Notes: generated by a model from the letters alone, not told the origin. A stretch of 64,000 nucleotides of DNA from Fasciolopsis buskii (GCA_008360955.1 LUCM01008319.1:823514-887513), one strand, 5' to 3'; shown: positions 1-12,937, numbered from the stretch's first letter. Numbers and translations: made by a program.

Positions 1-3000
1 AGTCAGACCTGTTCAGGAGAACTATGCTTGCACCCTTATCTGGTCTTGATAACATGATGTCTTCATTTTTTTGCAGTTCTCTATAGGGACGGTTAACAGT
101 CGAGAATTCTCAATCCATCTGATTCAGACCGATGTTTTATTCCTTTTTCGCTTTTGTTTACTCTTATTGTGTAGTGGAACCAACACAAGACCGTTTATTT
201 TGCGCAGCTTATTCTGAACGATAATCAAACAACTTTAATTCAAGTCGGTGCCCTTAATCCGGTTATTGACACTAAGTGATGCGTTTTTTCCAAGTAAACA
301 CAAGGGACAGACCAAAGAAGTCCTCAGTCAGTAGCAATTACCACACAAGACTCTATCCTATATTAACCTCACAAACGATAGATATCCTCGACTCCAGTTG
401 CTGCGTTGGATTCTCAGAGGTCCCTCCCTTTAGACACGGCGTACATTGAGACTCCGAACCACAAAAGAATTCGACTAAACAATAACTCACGAAGTGGCCG
501 CGGACGACGGTGGACAGGGAGATTAAGGAAAATGGAAAAGTTTGAGGCAATCGACTATAGTAGTAACTTTTATCCACTAATTAGAATTACGGATCAAAGG
601 AAACCGGGCGTGAGGTGTTTAGGGAATCTAAATGCTCTCTCATTCACTCATACGAGGGCCAGCCAAGACATTGAACAGATCACTTTAAGGAGTAGCTTAA
701 TTATCTACTAGTACAAAGGACCTTCTGCGTATGTTTGACGGTAAACCAATGCAGGGAGACGGCAGCCTTCCATCCGAACTGGAGATCATTTGAGAGGTAA
801 ATTTTTTGAACCAGCTGGACTGGTTTGGTCATTTTCCAATCACGAATGGAAGTGACTAACATCACAGTTAGCAGAACTGCTGTAATGAAACACCAAAAGG
901 AAAACCCCTAAGTACTTGTGAATATCTGGTGCGTGCAAAACGCGATGCTTGAGAATTAAGCGGATTTCGATTCGGTCGAGGTGTGTTGCCCATGTTTTCA
1001 TCCTAGCGTTAAATGTTAAAACATAAGCACATGATCCGTAGATCTATTTCTTCCCTCCTCTTTGATCTAAAAAGTGTCTTACTCGACCATCTGATTGACA
1101 TTGCAGGCACATCTGGGATATGTTTTAGAGTTTAAAAATGTAAGTCCCTGTTACAGGCCTGGACTGGCCAGGACCCGAATTTTATTTTTGCGAGGAAGAT
1201 CGAAATAATTAAATAAGCATCGCACCTTGTGGTCGTATATCGGACAAAGTGTCCCCTGGTACATAGAAAGGTTCACTACATTCACCAACCTGAGAAATCC
1301 ATGGCGTCCGCTTTGCATTCTGTCACTCATTTAAATTCGAGTATACGCAGCAGAAATGCGGTCCTTCCAGCTACGAGTCAGAAACGTGTTCATAGAGAGC
1401 ACACGTTATTGCAATGGATTTTGGCATTTGAGTACTTTTGGATCTTAGTATTGGTAGAGTAGATTGAATGAATTTTGCCAGTAACTAAGATGTTTGGTGT
1501 AAATCACTGAGCCGCTGGGTTCACTTTTAGGAAAGGGCACCGAATATGAGTTGATTAAGATGGCTGACGTGCTTTGTATATACCCACAAGAGGACTGCTT
1601 CCCAATTCTCTGTTGTCGGAGGCAGAGAGTGGGTTGAGGATGGGTCTAAGTGGTCTGCTGATAACATGGCAAAATGTATAAAATCTCAACCAGTGGGCTA
1701 GCTCGTTTAGGTCCAGTTAGATTACCAGTTTGGTGTCCATGAAATCCCAGCAGGCGATGGTTGAGGTGAACGGTTAATGCGGCTCATTTTTGAAGCCGGT
1801 AACACCTTTGCGTGTGAAAACTCTCTTCTTCTGGATAGTTGTTCGGCTTTTTATTTTGCAGTCAATCTTTCGCAAACTTTTTCTTCTCTTTCAATAAATG
1901 GTACTGTTGAGCAGAAAGCAAAACCATAGAATATTCCTTCAAGGTTAATTGTTGCAAAACTGGTCTACCAGAATGCACGATTTCACAGTGGCTTTAGGGT
2001 AACCTATGCTGCATTTGATAAACTCACTTCAGCGTCTTTGGAGATGTTCTGATGTGGACCTGCAAGACAAAGGTTACCTTTCCGACGTTGCCAGTTTAGG
2101 GAAATAAAAACTTCCGACTGTCTAACGTGCTATGAAATATGAAAGCAGCATCTGTGTAATTTATTGGCGAAATATCGAAGGATGACTAGGAAATTTCCCG
2201 GGGAGGGATTTGACAGTAAGGGCAAGAAGAAAAGCACGTATCTTACAGTGGAACCGGATATCAAAGTCAAATCTTCGGTAGAGAAAGCATAGTCTGCAAG
2301 AACTGTTTGACCTGATCCTCAAAGATTAAAGCGCATATCTCTTGGCGCGAGAACCGTTGCGAGAACGCTGACAAAGTAGGTTCACTTCCAGAGACTGCAG
2401 GTCACCCTATTTGAGCCCAGTTGGAATCGTGTGTAACTATTTTGTAAGAAAGAAATTAATGAATAACTTCTCAAATCCTTAGTTTCAATGATGTAATTTC
2501 AATCGTCCAGTTCGATGTGATCACCGCGTACTCTACGACTATTTGGATCACTTTTCAACTGCATTAATTTTCCCCACGTAAGGCAAAAAGATTTGGTTTT
2601 AACTAAAGTCTACTGCACTTGAAACTACCTCAGTGCCGCAAGCTGGCGATACAAAAATCGAATGGTAATTAATCCACTGTAGCTGCGGACAAGTGAAAAA
2701 GTTGATGTGATTGTTAATCGATGTGCGAAACTGGAAACCACGAATGAAGAAAAAGTGTACCCATGAGGTTTAACTTTTTGGATAGACAGCTACGGAAACT
2801 TACCCGGTTTTTTCTTCGAGTCGTATCTGCTCCCAAAAGCTCAAGATGACTTCCCAACTTCGATTACGGAAACCACTAACTTACAGATGTTTCCTGTTGA
2901 CGTAAGATGCATCTGGCAACCACGGTTAATCTGGCCCACGCTTTCTACAGCAATCTGATCCTGTCCGGTTCCTCGCTCCGGCTACTGTTGGCAAAACCAC

Positions 3001-3379
3001 CTTATTTTTAAATTTGTTGTTTGGTGTAGTAAAACGGTTCAAAGTTGTGAATTCGTCTGAGAGTTACGGTGCATCGGCTTTGTTTTCCGTGCCACTCAGC
3101 AGGTTCTTCACGGTGCTTACCAAAAAAAATGAAAGTCCGACTTTAAGTCAGCGACTTTTATCCGACTAAAATATACCGAACCTTCTCAATTTTTTCTTGT
3201 TTATTGGACCCCGTGTCATAATCTATCGGCTGCTCAACTTAGAAGTTTACACGAAAAAACGACGATTGCGATGGGAGCAAAGTTGATCCATTATTCGTTT
3301 GGAACAAGAATACTCGTTTAATTTATGGGAATATTTCTCTAATCTCTTCTTGATATTGAGCCTGCTTTAGCTTGTAATT
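1..3379. other. Stretch without a recognisable gene
   Basis: No protein family, RNA gene or mobile element is recognisable here. One + strand frame (about 400-711) is open for roughly 100 codons and rich in Arg, Ser and Asn, with an acceptor-like CTCCAG just before it and no clear donor; I do not call it. A small imperfect hairpin, TCTCTG pairing with CAGAGA, lies near 1598-1628. Confidence 0.5.
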
Positions 3380-3517
3380 CAAATGAATGGCCTCGGGAAA
3401 ATGCAAAGTAATGGAATTTACTTTGTGATATCTTTCTTCGTGTAACAAATGAGACAAAAGCTCAGCAAGGTTAAATCAAAAGATTCTGCAGAGGCATTGA
3501 CAGCAAATGAATGGCCT
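3380..3517. repeat. 14-bp perfect direct repeats flanking 110 bp
   Basis: CAAATGAATGGCCT occurs at 3380-3393 and again at 3504-3517. The 110 bp between begins near an 8-bp inverted repeat (CAAAGTAA and TTACTTTG around a 6-base loop, about 3404-3425). The layout could be a target-site duplication around a small insertion, but the insert shows no tRNA boxes, A-rich tail or known core, so chance similarity is not excluded. Confidence 0.3.
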
Positions 3518-6500
3518 TTCGATCTTCTTATGTTTTATGCAAATGCATTCATAAACTGACTTTTTGTCATCCATGTGTCTGACTTTAACCGCCTACACAG
3601 AGTTTCGTATTCGTCTGCAATTCGTTTCGAGGCGTTCGTCTTAGCTCAGAAATTTTAATCATCTTCCCAAGTTCGTTTAGGTGCAGGACGAAACGAATGG
3701 AGTCATCGTCTCAGGAAATTCTGCACCTATATTTTTGAGAGACCACAAATTGTATTTCTTGCTTGCAAGATTGGGTAATGGTTGAACTTTGACAAACTCA
3801 AGATTGATCCAAATACGGAAGATTATTGTCTTCTTATTAACGCCATCCGTGGATTTGTAGTACTCCTGTTGCTTCACTGCACTGTGCAGACATCTTTATT
3901 ATTTGAGGTTATTCATTCTTCTTATTCTCGAAAGCAATCCCACCAAAATGGAGGGTTTTCCATACCCGAGTCAGTGGCTTACTTTTTACTGGTCAAAACT
4001 GTTACGTCTCATCAGCAGACGGGTGGTTCATTCTTTCAGCTTTCATGTAAGCCAAATCAGTACAACGGTTAACACACTCGGCATAACGGCTTCCACTTTA
4101 GAAATACTTGTCCATGGGGATATCTCATAAATTCTTTTGGTAATTACCACGTGCTGAAAAACAGGCGCCTTTGACTTTGGCGACAATAACGGAGTAGCAA
4201 GTGAATGCCAATTATTTTTCGAGGAACCGTTTGTGCTGGGATGCATACATGGGTATTGCTCTATTTTTGGTGCACACTTTAGGATGGAGTGCAGTGGATA
4301 AAGCATGCTTCAAAGCCATCATAATCGATTACACGAGTGGGATTGGGAAGCTGGTAATAGAAACCGCGAAAATTCGATTGAGATCGAAACAAGTGAAGCT
4401 CCAATTGGTGTGTGTGGTAACGAGCAATTTGACGGCCAAGTACGGCCTGCCACGACTGACGCGTCTAAGGTTAAAACGCTCTATTCACCTGACCAACGCT
4501 GATAAATGGAAAATTATGCCTATAGTCTTTGAACTGCCTGAGGTGTGGATGAGACAATACAACCATTTTGACTCACGCAAGCCCAAAGTGACCTGTATCG
4601 TCTCCGTTTATTTAGTTTGCTCGTTTCATATCCTCGAAAACTCCTGTTCATAATTTGGCCTGTTTCGGTAATGCTTCCACATTCTCTTCACAAAAGTACT
4701 TTTAAATTGATATACGTTTAGAGTGCATAAAATTTTGGAAGCAACGGCAACTACTCATTAGGTTCTGGCCAAACAGAGATATTTCGGTGTCATTGGGTGG
4801 TTCTGAGAAAGGTTTGACGGCTGTTTCTTACTTGCACACTATCAGATAGAGTTGAATGTTGATTCCAAAATTCTTTTGTCGATGAATACACGGTAGATAG
4901 TAAGCAATGCTAAACTGTATGGCGATTCAGCATATTCCTGGTGTCTGATTACATAACGTTTATCTAAAGATTCGGAGGATTTCGTTTACAATTTTCTCAT
5001 GTCTGCCAGAGTAAAGTGTAAGTCCCAAAAGCGCATTATCATTTGTAGTGCTTACCATTAACAGTCTTCCTGTTTTGCTTTGTCACTTTGACTGGAGGAC
5101 AACGGTAGAGTAACTTTGTGAAAGTAGTTTATATTTGCACTGAAAAACTGTTTTTGCATAAGTGCACATAAGTCAGGGCTTTTTGCGTCTGAAAACTGTT
5201 TACAAAAGTAGCCGGCCAAAAGAGATGATCCGCTAATCCCGTTGTTCGGACCATCGCTTGAAACTTTATAAGACGGGCGAGTATATAGATTCAAGGGCTG
5301 TTGGATTTTATCGGTTGAACTCACAGCGCACACACCAGACTATCAGTAGTCTTACTGCTGAAATTTGGACCATATGCTTTTTGCCTATCTCGGATAAAAC
5401 ACACCACAACCAACCTCGTCTTCTGTGGAGGTAACAAAGTGTATTGGCAGAGAAACAAACAACCCAGTTTAAGCGATCGTTCATCCAAGGTAGTTTCTTT
5501 CCAATTGTCTGTTCGCCATTTAATTTTCTTGTGTTTACTCTTCTTCCATGAGCACCGTGCAACCATGGGAATAGCAATATGTGCGTCAAATCAAATGAGC
5601 TCAATTTCCTTCACCGCCCTTCACTCATTCAGTCCTGATTGCATTTCGACATACCTTAGACAAACATGTGAACACTGAAACTCCAGATGATTTGCATTTA
5701 CGTAACAGCTTTTGCAAACAACAAGCTTGCTTTTCGGTCAGACAGCTTGGACAAATATGGGGCAATATAAACAAAGTTCACAAGAATGGCTACAAAAGTA
5801 GAAATGAGTATAAAAACGTCAACCACGTACAGAACGTGGTTCTATTCCACACATATCTTCGTTGGTTAGTGTCTGTGCCAAGTGGGACACCGGAGGTTTT
5901 ATAAATGCTAATTTTGAAGGTAAAATGCCGGTATTCAAATCAAGTTCATGAAGGCGAGTGATGTCGGTTTACTGGATGGAGTAGTTTCAAATCAGACAGG
6001 TCTACGCAAAAATTATGCTTGATGTAAAGTTCATTTAAAGTAGAATCAAATGGAAGAGTTGAGAACCGGTTACTAATTACCAGTCCGGAAGAGACAGCTT
6101 TGAAGTCAAGATCTAAAAGGCTGGGGTAACTCGTGAGTAAACTATACAGCAATATCGAAGGGAAGCGCTGCTGAATAAAATCGGGAACAAATGTTGGCAG
6201 TTTTCGAAAACATCCTCAATTATTTTTACTTAAAAAGATAGGCGTTGCAGTTAACAGACACAATAGTCAGTATGGCATGCCCATCTCAGACTGGTGTCTA
6301 ATATTCGAACACTTGAGGAAGTCAAATCTGGAATAGTAGTTGGAATTCGACAGAACAGAATTTTTTGAGGACAAAATGGCCAAAACGAGAATTGAAATAC
6401 ATTCAATATCTCTTGGATATGTCTAATTTTAAACTTAACTGTTTAAGAAAGATTTTCATGCAGTTTTCTGAAATCTATGGAATAATACAAAAAATTGACG

Positions 6501-6984
6501 AAGGACCATGCAATCAGATTATTTTGTCTGGAGAGGGTGGAGGGCAGAAAAATGAAATGCGAAGGCGCTTTAGAGTAAGACAGGGTTTTTGCCAAGTGGT
6601 TTAGAGATACAGTTCCATAGCTCACTTTGCTCAACTCGGTTGCGAAATAATTTTGTCGGTCAGGGAAGTGGTTATGTAAGACAGCGAGTGATCTCAACTT
6701 CTGAAGAATGTGACATTGGGACACTGAAACAAAGACCAAGGAATGGTCGAGAAATACGCAATGGATAGATCGCACATATTTATTTGAGAATAATTTGATA
6801 GAATTAACTATGCTAGTACAAAGAGGGATCTTTTATCATCTCATCTGAATCGTTAGGAGCGTGAATTGGTTATAAGACCATTAAGGATCACATGGTGATT
6901 CTTTGGAGAATTTTCGTTGCCCAGGCAAGGCTGACCTTCAGAATGCCCGAAAGTATTGGCTTTTCTTTTCGGTAGTAGGTTTCG
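3518..6984. other. Stretch without a recognisable gene
   Basis: Several frames stay open for 80-150 codons, the longest on + at 4201-4653 (150 codons) and overlapping - frames at 5058-5604. Neither shows a known domain, a signal peptide or a coherent splice pattern, and near 5.3-5.6 kb more than one - frame is open at once, which argues for chance. I see no repeat that I can name. Confidence 0.45.
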
Positions 6985-7157
6985 CATGTTGATAGATAAA
7001 CGAAATTCCCCCGGAAGCACACGAACGGTATCGCGGTTATTGTCGCTGTTCAGATATGCGTATGAATGGAAGAGTACCAGTTACGCATACCTGAAGAGTG
7101 GCAGTAACCGCAAAATCGTCCGTGTGCTTCCGGGAAAATTTTGTTCTTCCATCCATG
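6985..7157. mobile_element. Foldback (long inverted repeat) element, MITE-like
   Basis: The arms at 7001-7062 and 7082-7143 are reverse complements of each other over 62 bp with roughly 80% match and almost no indels, around a 19-bp loop. The inner ends are GATATGCGTA and TACGCATACC; the outer ends contain CCGGAAGCACACG and CGTGTGCTTCCGG. Weaker pairing continues outwards to CATG at 6985 and at 7154. There is no coding capacity. Such small foldback units are usually non-autonomous DNA-transposon derivatives. I could not identify a flanking target-site duplication. A diverged single arm of the same family lies at 56091-56170, which shows this is a dispersed repeat and not a local palindrome. 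Confidence 0.75.
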
Positions 7158-8453
7158 TATGAATCATACTACTGAAAAGGAAAACCAGTGGATCTTCTAA
7201 GTTTATATGCGAACTCAAAATTGTTCGTCGGTGTATTCAGACGAGTTTGACGAAGGATTAAAACAGTCTCCTCCATAGCGTCATAATATTAGACCAGCTG
7301 GGTCAGACAGCTTAACTACTCTAGAGATTTTGATGCTATAAGAACTGATATATTGGTAATTGGACTCTTCAGACTGAGAGTCGAACATTTGGTTAGAGAC
7401 TCATCAGTCAAAGCAGCGATGACAAAATTAGGTTGAGTAGCGTAATGGGGAACCACCAGAGAGTAGGTATTGGCACCAATAAAGTTTAATGTTCCGGCTT
7501 TACGAAGAATTTTAAAAATCTCAGTTGCAAGGAAAGTTCAAGAAATGGAAAAAATGCTTTCGATTTCCTGAAGGAGTACTCTTTGGACGGATGCATAAGA
7601 GCAACATTAAAGTGATCCACATTTATTTAGTGATTTTAACCTTTGGTTCCCTAACCATATTAAAGCTTTGAACCTGAGAGTTTTAAAATTTCTGACCTGC
7701 CAATTCTCGGCTCTAAAGAGAGCCGCTGAAAGTGTTTCCTGTCTTCTAAACTCTTTGATCTTTAAGTGATTCATTATTCGGTTAGATGATCCTCCAATCG
7801 GAAGCCAGCACTGTTTCGGTAGAGCAAATCAGGTTAGAGATGACAGTTCCAGTGAACAGTTTTGGAGTCTGTAAGCTCAAGGGTATAAGAGAATAACACG
7901 AAAGGTAAACAAATAGCTGTATTAAGAACAGAAAAGTCTCAAGGAAGAACGCTGGTGGTATAAATATTGTCTAGCATGAACATGCGAATGACTTGTAAGT
8001 AGTGCGTAAATCAGTGTTTAAAATTTGTGTGAACAAGAACTTTTGCTAGAAAGGTCGACAGACAAGGATGATTAATCGCGGCATTTTCCAAATCACAGTC
8101 CCTCTTGGGAGATATTTAATGGATTCATTTGAACTCTTTGATGGAACTCGTCGACTGGAATTGTCAACAGTCTTAAATAAACATTTTGCCTAAAAGTGAA
8201 ACTGGAGATAATGTTTGGGCTTTGTGAAAGAAGTTAATATTAAGCAGTGCTTAATAAAGGTTTTCTATTTACGCTTATAGTGGTAGCACTTCTAAAGCGA
8301 GCACACCGTGGGATTCACTGAACACGGTGATATTGAATGCCGTCTGAAGAATATGTGAAAGTAATGCTGGGCTCCCCACGCAGAACTGAAGTACTGTGCA
8401 TCACCACTTGGCTTCCATATATTTTACTCTATATCATCCGATCTTGATGGTAG
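7158..8453. other. Stretch without a recognisable gene
   Basis: I see no open frame, RNA gene or repeat here that I can support. Confidence 0.5.
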
Positions 8454-8719
8454 CACTGGAATTCGTCCAAGTGGACTGGAGTGTGGTCGACATTCCCAAC
8501 TTGAACACACATTGCACATGTATGAACATGAATCCGTACCTTTGGGTGCCTGTTAAATCCGACGCTACTGAGAAAAAAGAACGAACGTTAGCGCTGACTA
8601 CAGCGATATTGTCATTAAGGATTGAGAATTGGATAGAGCGCAGCTTTTCATTCAGCTGGTTTTTCGTATTTGGTCCGGTTAAAATAGCTACAGACAATGA
8701 AGATTCACTGACGGAATAG
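8454..8719 (+). CDS. Unrecognised open frame, possible terminal exon
   Basis: The frame is open from just after a TGA near 8387 to TAG at 8717-8719. No ATG lies near its 5' end. The plausible boundary is an acceptor: a pyrimidine-rich run (TTTTACTCTATATCATCC) followed by TGGTAG at 8448-8453, giving an 88-codon exon in phase 2. The translation has Asp, Glu, Val and Trp (VQVDWSVVDIPNL), a small Cys pair (HCTCMNMN), and a basic-acidic patch (KSDATEKKERTL). I recognise no domain. No poly(A) signal is seen close downstream. A chance frame is about as likely as an exon. Confidence 0.18.
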
Positions 8720-9327
8720 CTGAAACAGTTTGCCTGCTTAATTTATTTGAACAGACTGAGATAAAGAATTTTTAGTCCTCTCATTCGCGTTTGTAAAACA
8801 TGTTAACATCCGTTAGAAAGAGGATCAACACAATGAAGAACAACAAGTGTTGACAAACTCAAGAAAATGTCTGATGAAAGCCGAGTGGCTAACACTGGGA
8901 CAGACACATGTTATGATTCAATAATTTTGCTCTCATATTTATAGCTTTTATGTATTGATCTATAAGACCTCATAAGAGGCTGACAGTCGAATCACTTAAA
9001 ATGCTCGGCTGCGGTCAGTTTGGTAACCGGAGGTCATAAGATAACTTACAACTGACGGAGCTGGTTTTCTGGGTTTTGGTTTCTGTTCGGGCGAATGTTG
9101 AGCCATTAATTTCACTGACCATTTGCGTTCGGGCTAATCAACTCATTAACCGAGGCACCGATGAGTTCTTCCTATGTAAGTTCCCACAAATGTAGCTGAA
9201 CTGATAAATTATGTGAGAGGCACTTAGGTTCGGTTGAACAGATGATCGTTATTAAATGATAGGAGAATTTAGGCTCGCTTCCCCACTGAGTCTAGTGGAG
9301 TTGTTTTAGATCGTTCTTTGTGTAATA
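8720..9327. other. Stretch without a recognisable gene
   Basis: I see no supported feature here. A CTGATGA core with an adjacent short stem near 8872 was considered as a ribozyme and rejected. Confidence 0.5.
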
Positions 9328-9356
9328 ATATATATATATATATATAAATATATATA
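9328..9356. repeat. (TA)n microsatellite
   Basis: This is a near-perfect TA dinucleotide run of about 29 bp with one AA interruption. Confidence 0.9.
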
Positions 9357-9589
9357 GGCAGCTGTTTGCCCTGAGGGTCTTCCTCTGCAACTGTTTCTCC
9401 TCCTTTATTTGGTTCGATTATTTCGGGTGTTACACAAAAGTGTTTTTACGTGACCTCGTTTATAGACGACTGGTACAAAGCTGATTGTACTGTCCACTGC
9501 AAGTCGCTTTGCAATAAATTGTCTTGTATACTATTCCATCTTCACATCTAGTCGTCAGGATTTTTAGGATGGCCATCCCTGCCGGAGGG

Positions 9590-11760
9590 AGGTTATGAGT
9601 GGATGAGAAATAAGGTGTACTGCATACCGGAAACTTGAAGCTACGGGGTTTGATGGACTGAAGCAAGAATGCCGTAGAATCTTGGTTGGGATGATTATGA
9701 GCCTGTGGACAAGATAAGCGCATAACGTTTGGATGCAGAAGGGCTGACAAGGCAAACTCGGCGGAATCATTTTCGAGGAATTAGCAAATAAAAAGGAAAC
9801 AAACAACTGTCCGACATTAGGCTAGCAATTATAGATTGGATGTTAAAGAAGGGTCTTCAGTCAACCGGATAGCACTGGAATGAATTTGACCAAGCAAGGG
9901 ATGAGAATCGGCGAAGGCCGCACAACCTGCGACTGCAGTATTCAAGTGCAGTGCAGGTTTGGGCCTTCTACAATAGGAGAGAATAGGCAGAAGTAGAGGA
10001 AACACGGAGTGATGGAAAATCAACTCTTAGAGCAGCATCAGAAGCTGGCTATGATCGTAAAGAAGACCAGCTTGATAATAATGTTAAAAATCGGACAAAA
10101 AGACAAAATCTACGGAGCGCAGGCTTCTTGAATCAGAATAAGTGTACAAAAAATGGAAGATGATGAAGAAAAATAGATCGAATGTAAGCTTTTACAGTAC
10201 TGAAGTTAGCATGTTAATGGGGTCTTCAGGAGAACAGGTATTCAAGTAGGGACTCCTGGAGAAAGCTGACAGCACTCGAAACGCCGTTAGTATAGCAGGG
10301 AGTGTAGTGACCAAGAGAAGAGTGGCGTTATCAGCGAAGAAGTAGATGAGATTAAAGCTGTTGAACAGAAAACCGTCAGTAAACAAATCTAAGAGGGTGG
10401 TTACAATTACCAAGAATTTGGAGATATTAGCATTCACGGGGAACTGTCGACACATGACCCCATGAAATCAAACAGGAATGGTTTGTCTATTGAGAATAAT
10501 TGATGTTCTCGGTAAAAAAAGTGCCAGAAACCTGAAGATGGGGCACTTTGACAATAAGCGTCAAAGGTTTGGGAGTTATTGCTTGGGCCCGAGTACGTTT
10601 CTCTGGTTATCGAGTGGAGCTGACTAGAAAAAAGACGGAGGCCTGCAGATCACCAGTGAAATGACTTTGTTAGAACACACTGGCTGTTTTTCGGTATCAT
10701 TGGGCGTCCGAGGAACGATAGTTACACATAGGCAGTGGTTTCGCACGATTTTGAAATAGAAAATAGTGAAACTGGAAGGCGGTTGTTCAAGTCAGAGTTC
10801 GTTCGCATTTGGGAATACGGGAAATATAGGTCAGCCTCATGAGAAAAGAAAGATTAAAAGGCTAAAAGAAAGGCAGTAAAAACCGTGATAACGGGTGCCA
10901 CTCAGAGACGCATATTTCAAGTATAACGGATGGAGTACTTTCCAGATGGCTTTGCCAGACCACGTTTAGAGAGCTTCACGCTCGAAAGACTCTCCTGGTG
11001 GTAGCACTAGGTGTAAAAGGGTAGTTAATAAAAATTGAGGTAAGATAAGGTACAGAACAATTTGGTGGAACTTGGAACAAACTGGGAGGCAAAATCCTCA
11101 GCTTCGTTGTGTGGTACAACAGCAAGGTCAACAAGTGCATGATGGATGGAAAGAATTTGAAAGCGCACAAATTTTGGAAAAAGCCTTTGGGTAGAGACTA
11201 AACAAAGTGGCCATCAGGAACGAATGAAACGAAGGGTTCGGTTTTGCTGCAGACATATCCTATTTCGGCATTCTGTACGACTAACACAAATTTGTTCTTG
11301 GCCATTAAAAATGGTGGTAGGCGGTCAGAATGGTCCAGCGTGTATATGGTGAAACCTTGAATGCTTAAAGTAACCAACAGGACTAGGTGCGTGGTCAAAC
11401 TACTCGGAGTATCTTTGTTGCTGAGAGTGAGTAGTAGGTAAATCAGGAGGTTCATTCTTCGAGGATCCAGTGCCGCAGGAACTGGAAACAGGCATGGAAA
11501 CATCTATGAGAAAGCCAATACTCTGAGAACGGAAGGTCAAAAGATCGCGAAATTCGTCTTTGTCGATTGAATCGTAGAGCCAGAAATTTGTAATGATGAC
11601 TAATTTCGTGGAGAAACCAATTACATATTGATCCAAAACTAAGAGGAGAAATAAGATAATTACTTGGATAAGAATTGTGAATGGAATCAGGGCGAAGGTT
11701 AAAATTATAAACACTGTCGGACGAACTTTTGAAGAGATCAAGTAGGTAACTTATTGGTCA
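9590..11760 (+). other. Purine-rich strand, possible decayed coding region
   Basis: The + strand is visibly enriched in A and G for about 2 kb (for example 10140-10170 and 10840-10885). As a result the - strand has few stop codons and shows several open frames of 64-113 codons with hydrophobic, Leu/Phe/Ser-rich translations (9460-9806, 10192-10455, 11198-11741). Coding strands tend to be purine-loaded, so the + strand is the likelier relic. Short + frame stretches look protein-like (for example EVDEIKAVEQKTVSKQI near 10340), but I cannot match a family. It ends just before the gypsy relic and could be part of an older nested element or of a dead host gene. Confidence 0.3.
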
Positions 11761-11852
11761 CGGGGAACTGTTTCACCCAGTGATCATTCCTGATGGCGAA
11801 AAATCCTAAATACGTAACAGTACATTTACAATAGGCAACAAGCAAATGCTGA

Positions 11853-12595
11853 TTTCCTAAGGACCCACAGTCCGGTGTTACATTTGAATCCTGGTTCAAA
11901 CTCTATAAGGATATGTTCACTGTTGATTTGGCAGATAAAGGCGATGGAACCAAAGTGTGTTTACTCCTGCGAAAATTTGGTTCCGCATAACGCACGCGTT
12001 ATAGTAACTTCATTTTGCCAGATGAACCATCAAGCCGCACACTCCATCAGACTATTTAGACCCTAAGGAAAACTTTTGGGGATCCATCTTCGTTGTTCAG
12101 TACTCGATACCAGTGTTTGAAAATCATTAAATGTGACGCTGACGATCTGGTAACGTACGCAGGAGTTGTTAACTGTGAATGTAGCAGGTTCAGGCTGGCT
12201 GCTCTAACAAAAGACGAATTTCGTTGTCTAGTTTTCATTTATTAGCTCCAGTCCCCAAGCCATTCAGACTTACGCACCTGCCTGTTTGCAAAATCTGAGC
12301 AGTAGCCAGATACAACACCGGAACAGCTCGTGGATGAGTGCGAACATTTAATCAACCTGAAAAGGGAGGCAGCCACGATCCAACGACAAGAAAGATCGTA
12401 CAACAATGTGGACGTTGTTAAAGCTATGAAACCGCCCACGCCAGCTCAGAGGTCGTTTGCACGTCAACAATTCAAGTCGCCCAAGTCCCTCTCGCTCTGC
12501 AGGTGCTGTGGATCCTGGCATTTTTACAAATTCTATCTGTTTTGCACTCATCAGCGCAAAAATTTCGTCGACTTGGCCACAAGGAAAGTTTCTGC
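11853..12595 (+). pseudogene. gag: Gypsy gag remnant with zinc-knuckle region
   Basis: Gag packages the element RNA. The frame is uninterrupted by indels for about 700 bp but carries stops at 11988-11990 (TAA), 12057-12059 (TAG), 12243-12245 (TAG) and 12303-12305 (TAG). Recognisable family text includes GVTFESWFKLYKDMF (from about 11874), CLLLRKFGSA, FGDPSSLFSTRYQCLK and LVDECEHLINLKREAA. The nucleic-acid-binding end keeps CRCCGSWHF and, after a one-base shift near an A5 run at about 12552-12556, FRRLGHKESFC; the Cys and His spacing of two adjacent CCHC knuckles is therefore only partly retained. The N-terminal start is not visible. Downstream protease follows directly in the shifted frame, as in single-ORF gag-pol elements. 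Confidence 0.85.
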
Positions 12596-12937
12596 CAGAC
12601 CACGAGGTTTCCTCGATCGACTCGTTTCAACCCAGTCAAGCCAAAGCCAGCTAATAACCGCACAAGTGTCCACTCATTCGGCCTTGTAGAAGCCTGTCGT
12701 TTAAACGTCGCTGATCGCGGAAAGTTAGTCACAGTCAGCATAAAAAATCATCCAGTCCGCCTTCAACTAGACACCGCTTCGGACATATCTGTCATATCCA
12801 ACTCAGCTTGGCACGACACTGCTCCAGCACCTATTCAACACACGTCAATCACGGCTACAAGTGCCTGTGGTTGTGCTTTGGAGTTAGTCGGACAACTCCA
12901 GTGTACTGTCAAATGCAACGACAAACTAATATAGACG
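12596..12937 (+). pseudogene. Gypsy aspartic protease remnant
   Basis: This domain would cut the Gag-Pol polyprotein. The active-site segment reads LQLDTASDISVIS, with the catalytic Asp codon at 12770-12772; the third position of the usual D-T/S-G triad is Ala, which also occurs in related invertebrate elements as I recall them. The hydrophobic strand before it (KLVTVSIKNHPVRLQL) and the ELVGQLQCTVK strand after it fit the fold. A TAG at 12935-12937 stops the frame, and similarity resumes in the same frame with INLLGADWLEELGL (about 12962-13003) at the junction to reverse transcriptase. Confidence 0.85.

Noticed and set aside
4201..4653. 150-codon + frame
   Set aside because: No ATG-context, domain, or splice evidence; frames of this length occur several times by chance in the window.
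8872..8920. CTGATGA followed by an AGCC/GGCT stem, hammerhead-like
   Set aside because: The GAAA strand and an NUH cleavage triplet are missing and no repeat context links it to the SINE family.
11198..11741. Two hydrophobic - strand frames resembling membrane protein segments
   Set aside because: They lie opposite a purine-rich strand, which removes stops from its complement and yields Leu/Phe/Ser text by composition alone; the frames overlap each other out of phase.
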